From assembly GCA_015767395.1 (NCBI GenBank), contig JADWMI010000084.1:1-9187 (forward strand): a stretch of DNA of 9,187 bases, given 5' to 3'. The position numbers were made by a program, and so were the translations under genes. Shown here in pieces: positions 7,142 through 9,187 of this stretch. Positions within the stretch are counted from its first letter, which is position 1, and every line of letters begins with the position of its first letter. The notes under the pieces were generated by a model, which saw only the letters and a program-made list of their open reading frames with translations, was not told where the DNA came from and did not search any database. This DNA comes from Bacteroidota bacterium. Its GTDB lineage: Bacteria > Bacteroidota > Bacteroidia > Flavobacteriales > Flavobacteriaceae.

Positions 7142-7957
7142 ATGAGAAAACTTTCAAAACGCGCACTTTCAGGTTTTATTTTTGTTAGTGTATTAGTATT
7201 TTCAATACTATTTAACAAAATTACATTTAATGGCTTGTTTTTTATATTGATGCTATTTTGTTTGTATGAATTTACAAAAATGATTCAATTAAAAAGCGTT
7301 TTCCCTTATTTAATAGGAACACTACTTTTTATATTTGGAAATATTTTGAATGCTAAGGATGGCCCCTATTTATTATTCATTAAAATTTCCGGTGTCTTAC
7401 TATTTTTAACAATTTTCATCACATTTGCATCTATATTATTCGCTAAAAAAGAAGAAGTAATAAGTCATTTAGGCAAAATTTTTCTCTCCATTATTTATAT
7501 TGTTGTTCCCTTTACTTTAATGGTTCAAATCCCATTTTTAAATACCCAATATGGTTACGTTAATAGCATTATATTAGGCGTTTTCATATTAATTTGGACC
7601 AATGATACTTTTGCCTTTTTGATAGGGAAAAATATTGGAAAACATAAACTATTAGAACGCATCTCACCAAATAAAACAATCGAAGGTTTTATTGGAGGTC
7701 TTATTTTTACTTTCTTGGCTAGTTTTATATTGGCAAATTTATTTCCATCACTTTCTGTAATTCAATGGACTGTTATCGCAGGTATTGTCAGTATATTTGG
7801 CGTATTAGGAGATTTAATCGAATCTATGTTTAAACGTCAAGCCGGTGTAAAAGACAGCAGTAATTTCATTCCTGGTCACGGCGGTTTTTTAGATAGATTT
7901 GATAGTGTTATCTTTGCAGCTCCATTTATATTTATTTATTTACACTTAGTTCAATAA
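7142..7957 (+). CDS. cdsA: Phosphatidate cytidylyltransferase (CDP-diacylglycerol synthase)
   Basis: Integral inner-membrane enzyme that turns phosphatidic acid and CTP into CDP-diacylglycerol and pyrophosphate, the branch point for phosphatidylserine/ethanolamine and phosphatidylglycerol. The 271-residue protein has several hydrophobic helices through most of its length. The CDS family signature is intact near the C-terminus: S228, KR at 231-232, KD at 237-238, then PGHGGFLDRFD (244-254), which holds the metal-binding acids. The upstream IWTNDTFAFLIGKNIGKHKL (151-170) and SPNKTIEG (175-182) are also typical. It starts 3 bases after the LUD stop and ends 2 bases before psd, so translation is probably coupled across the three genes. 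The family call is firm. Confidence 0.97.
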   Translation: MRKLSKRALSGFIFVSVLVFSILFNKITFNGLFFILMLFCLYEFTKMIQLKSVFPYLIGTLLFIFGNILNAKDGPYLLFIKISGVLLFLTIFITFASILFAKKEEVISHLGKIFLSIIYIVVPFTLMVQIPFLNTQYGYVNSIILGVFILIWTNDTFAFLIGKNIGKHKLLERISPNKTIEGFIGGLIFTFLASFILANLFPSLSVIQWTVIAGIVSIFGVLGDLIESMFKRQAGVKDSSNFIPGHGGFLDRFDSVIFAAPFIFIYLHLVQ

Positions 7958-7959
7958 TT

Positions 7960-8610
7960 ATGTTTCATAAAGAAGGTTATAAAATAATTTTAGGCGCTAC
8001 TTTTTTTTTAGGGATTGGCGTTATCGTTATTGATAAGTTTATTGTACTTGATTGGCTTAATAAAACATTGGCACTTACGCTTTTGTTTTTTTATATTATT
8101 ATTTTACAGTTTTTTAGAAACCCTAAACGTAAAACAGCACAAAACGACCACCATATTATTGCTCCAGTTGATGGTAAAGTAGTTGTTATTGAAGAAGTTT
8201 TTGAGAAGGAATATTTCAAGGATAAACGACTTCAGATTTCAATTTTCATGTCTCCTTTAAATGTACATGTGACAAGATATCCTGTTAGTGGAAAAATAAA
8301 ATTTAGTAAATATCATCCCGGAAAATATTTGGTTGCCTGGCACCCAAAAGCATCGGAAGAAAACGAACGGACTACAATAGTAGTTGAAAACCCAGCCATT
8401 GGCGAGATTTTGTATCGACAAATTGCAGGAGCCCTTGCAAAACGAATTGTTAATTATGCAAAACCTGAAATACAGGTTATTCAAGGTTCAGATGCTGGCT
8501 TTATTAAATTCGGATCACGAGTTGATCTATTCCTGCCACTTGATACAAAAATTATTGTAAATTTAAACGATAAAGTGAAAGGTGGTGAGCAAATTATTGC
8601 TACTCTTTAA
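7960..8610 (+). CDS. psd: Phosphatidylserine decarboxylase, short (archaetidylserine-decarboxylase-like) type
   Basis: Membrane-associated pyruvoyl enzyme that decarboxylates phosphatidylserine to phosphatidylethanolamine. The 216-residue proenzyme is of the short bacterial class. Two hydrophobic helices lie at about 8-25 and 35-52, then FFRNPKR (51-57). APVDGKVV (68-75) carries the conserved aspartate (D71), and MSPLNVHVTRYP (97-108) carries the conserved histidine (H103). GFIKFGSRVDLFLP (180-193) contains the self-cleavage site: by family knowledge the chain is cut between G185 and S186, and S186 becomes the pyruvoyl group. That gives a beta chain of 185 and an alpha chain of 31 residues. 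No phosphatidylserine synthase (pssA) gene is seen in the window. It follows cdsA by 2 bases and is surely in the same operon. Confidence 0.96.
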   Translation: MFHKEGYKIILGATFFLGIGVIVIDKFIVLDWLNKTLALTLLFFYIIILQFFRNPKRKTAQNDHHIIAPVDGKVVVIEEVFEKEYFKDKRLQISIFMSPLNVHVTRYPVSGKIKFSKYHPGKYLVAWHPKASEENERTTIVVENPAIGEILYRQIAGALAKRIVNYAKPEIQVIQGSDAGFIKFGSRVDLFLPLDTKIIVNLNDKVKGGEQIIATL

Positions 8611-8634
8611 TATTTGCAAAAAAAATTAACTTAA

Positions 8635-8895
8635 ATGGGAAATGAATTAGACAAAAAGTTTGAAGAGGCTTATAAAATCTCATCTACTACCAATATTAAA
8701 CTCCCACCAGATATTATGCTCCAGTTTTATGCATACTACAAACAAGCAACAAAAGGTAATAACTATGAACAATCTTCGGACTCTGTTGAATTAAGAAATG
8801 CTTTTAAATTAAATGCTAGGTTTCAGTTAAGTCATTTATCAGAAGATGAAGCTAAAACTATCTATATTGAACTTGTAAATAAACATTTAAAATAA
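8635..8895 (+). CDS. Acyl-CoA-binding protein (ACBP) family
   Basis: A small cytosolic protein of 86 residues, the usual length of a single four-helix ACBP domain, which binds long-chain acyl-CoA. The diagnostic YAYYKQATKG (32-41) matches the ligand-binding YxxYKQAT motif. The later helix has NAFKLNAR (55-62) and ends with LSEDEAKTIYIELV (68-81), giving the conserved lysine and tyrosine contacts. Eukaryotic ACBPs have two tryptophans in the AKWDAW region; here those positions read Leu and Arg, so both are replaced. It lies 24 bases after psd and 13 before the YceI gene. A lipid-operon role is inferred from position. ACBP is common in eukaryotes but patchy in bacteria; I recall flavobacterial examples. 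Confidence 0.88.
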   Translation: MGNELDKKFEEAYKISSTTNIKLPPDIMLQFYAYYKQATKGNNYEQSSDSVELRNAFKLNARFQLSHLSEDEAKTIYIELVNKHLK

Positions 8896-8908
8896 ACTAC
8901 TACTAACA

Positions 8909-9187
8909 ATGAAAAAATTAAATTTATTAAGTCTGTTACTTGTTGCATCAATATTATTTGTGTCTTGTAAAGAAAAAACAAAAAAGGATGAATCTGAAAA
9001 AACCATTACTGAAAAAGGTTTTTTAGTTGATACAGAAACTTCAACAATAAACTGGATTGCCTATAAAACAACCGATAAAGTTCCAGTTAAAGGTGTTTTT
9101 TCAACTTTTACTATTGAAAACCCAACAAAAGGGACTTCTCAAAAAGAAGCGCTTGACGGATTAAAATTTAGCATTCCTATTAGCAGC
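8909..9187 (+). CDS. YceI-family lipoprotein (5' part only, cut by right edge)
   Basis: The first 93 codons of a gene that runs off the right edge. The N-terminus is a type II signal peptide: KK, a hydrophobic core, and a lipobox ending in FVSC with C20 as the lipidated cysteine. The mature start (KEKTKKDESEK) is highly charged, which in flavobacteria may direct the lipoprotein to the cell surface. From about residue 38, LVDTETSTINWIAYKTTDKVPVKG (38-61, key residues V39, D40, W49, V58, G61) and the following strand FSTFTIE match the opening of a YceI domain, a lipocalin-like barrel that binds isoprenoid or similar hydrophobic ligands. It starts 13 bases after the ACBP stop, so it is probably in the same operon. 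The exact ligand is unknown. Confidence 0.82.
   Translation, partial: MKKLNLLSLLLVASILFVSCKEKTKKDESEKTITEKGFLVDTETSTINWIAYKTTDKVPVKGVFSTFTIENPTKGTSQKEALDGLKFSIPISS

Noticed and set aside
8257..8484. Minus-strand open frame opposite psd
   Set aside because: Antisense to conserved catalytic motifs; no recognisable protein.
8609..8616. AATATTTG before the ACBP gene as a promoter
   Set aside because: It misses the first base of TANNTTTG, and close spacing to psd makes read-through more likely.

Overview
The window looks like ordinary chromosomal DNA from a member of the Bacteroidota, most likely the family Flavobacteriaceae. It is AT-rich. Start-proximal regions repeatedly carry the Bacteroidota -7 promoter element TANNTTTG rather than a sigma-70 -10 box. 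Ribosome-binding sites are weak and A-rich, with no clear Shine-Dalgarno sequence. The proteins (monofunctional BirA, PyrE, FtsH with a Gly-rich linker, a LUD protein beside CdsA, a bacterial acyl-CoA-binding protein) read as flavobacterial housekeeping proteins. I see no insertion sequences, phage genes, CRISPR array, tRNA or rRNA.

Layout. (1) Positions 1-1526, minus strand: a SulP-family anion transporter with a C-terminal STAS domain, cut by the left edge. (2) Positions 1623-2204, minus strand: a NUDIX hydrolase, divergent from pyrE with only 7 bases between the preferred start codons. (3) Positions 2212-3252, plus strand: pyrE followed by a small SRPBCC-fold protein. (4) Positions 3267-4004, minus strand: birA, converging on the SRPBCC gene; a perfect 14-bp hairpin lies inside the 3' end of birA. 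(5) Positions 4093-9187, plus strand: rsfS, ftsH, a LUD-domain gene, cdsA, psd, an acyl-CoA-binding protein and the start of a YceI-family lipoprotein, all tightly spaced. No stretch of 300 bases lacks a gene; the longest intergenic gap is 96 bases.

How the genes may work together. The right half has a membrane and lipid theme. FtsH controls membrane-protein quality, CdsA makes CDP-diacylglycerol, Psd makes phosphatidylethanolamine, ACBP buffers acyl-CoA, and YceI and SRPBCC proteins belong to folds that bind hydrophobic ligands. RsfS silences ribosomes when nutrients are short. PyrE (pyrimidines), BirA (biotinylation of acetyl-CoA carboxylase, hence fatty acid synthesis) and the NUDIX enzyme (nucleotide clean-up) are general metabolism. 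A shared lipid role is inference from gene order.

The most interesting signal is regulatory. The pyrE and NUDIX promoters appear to face each other, each buried in the other's coding sequence. The pyrE -7 box includes the NUDIX start codon and ends four bases before the pyrE ATG, which predicts a leaderless or nearly leaderless pyrE mRNA. I found no convincing new multi-gene system.
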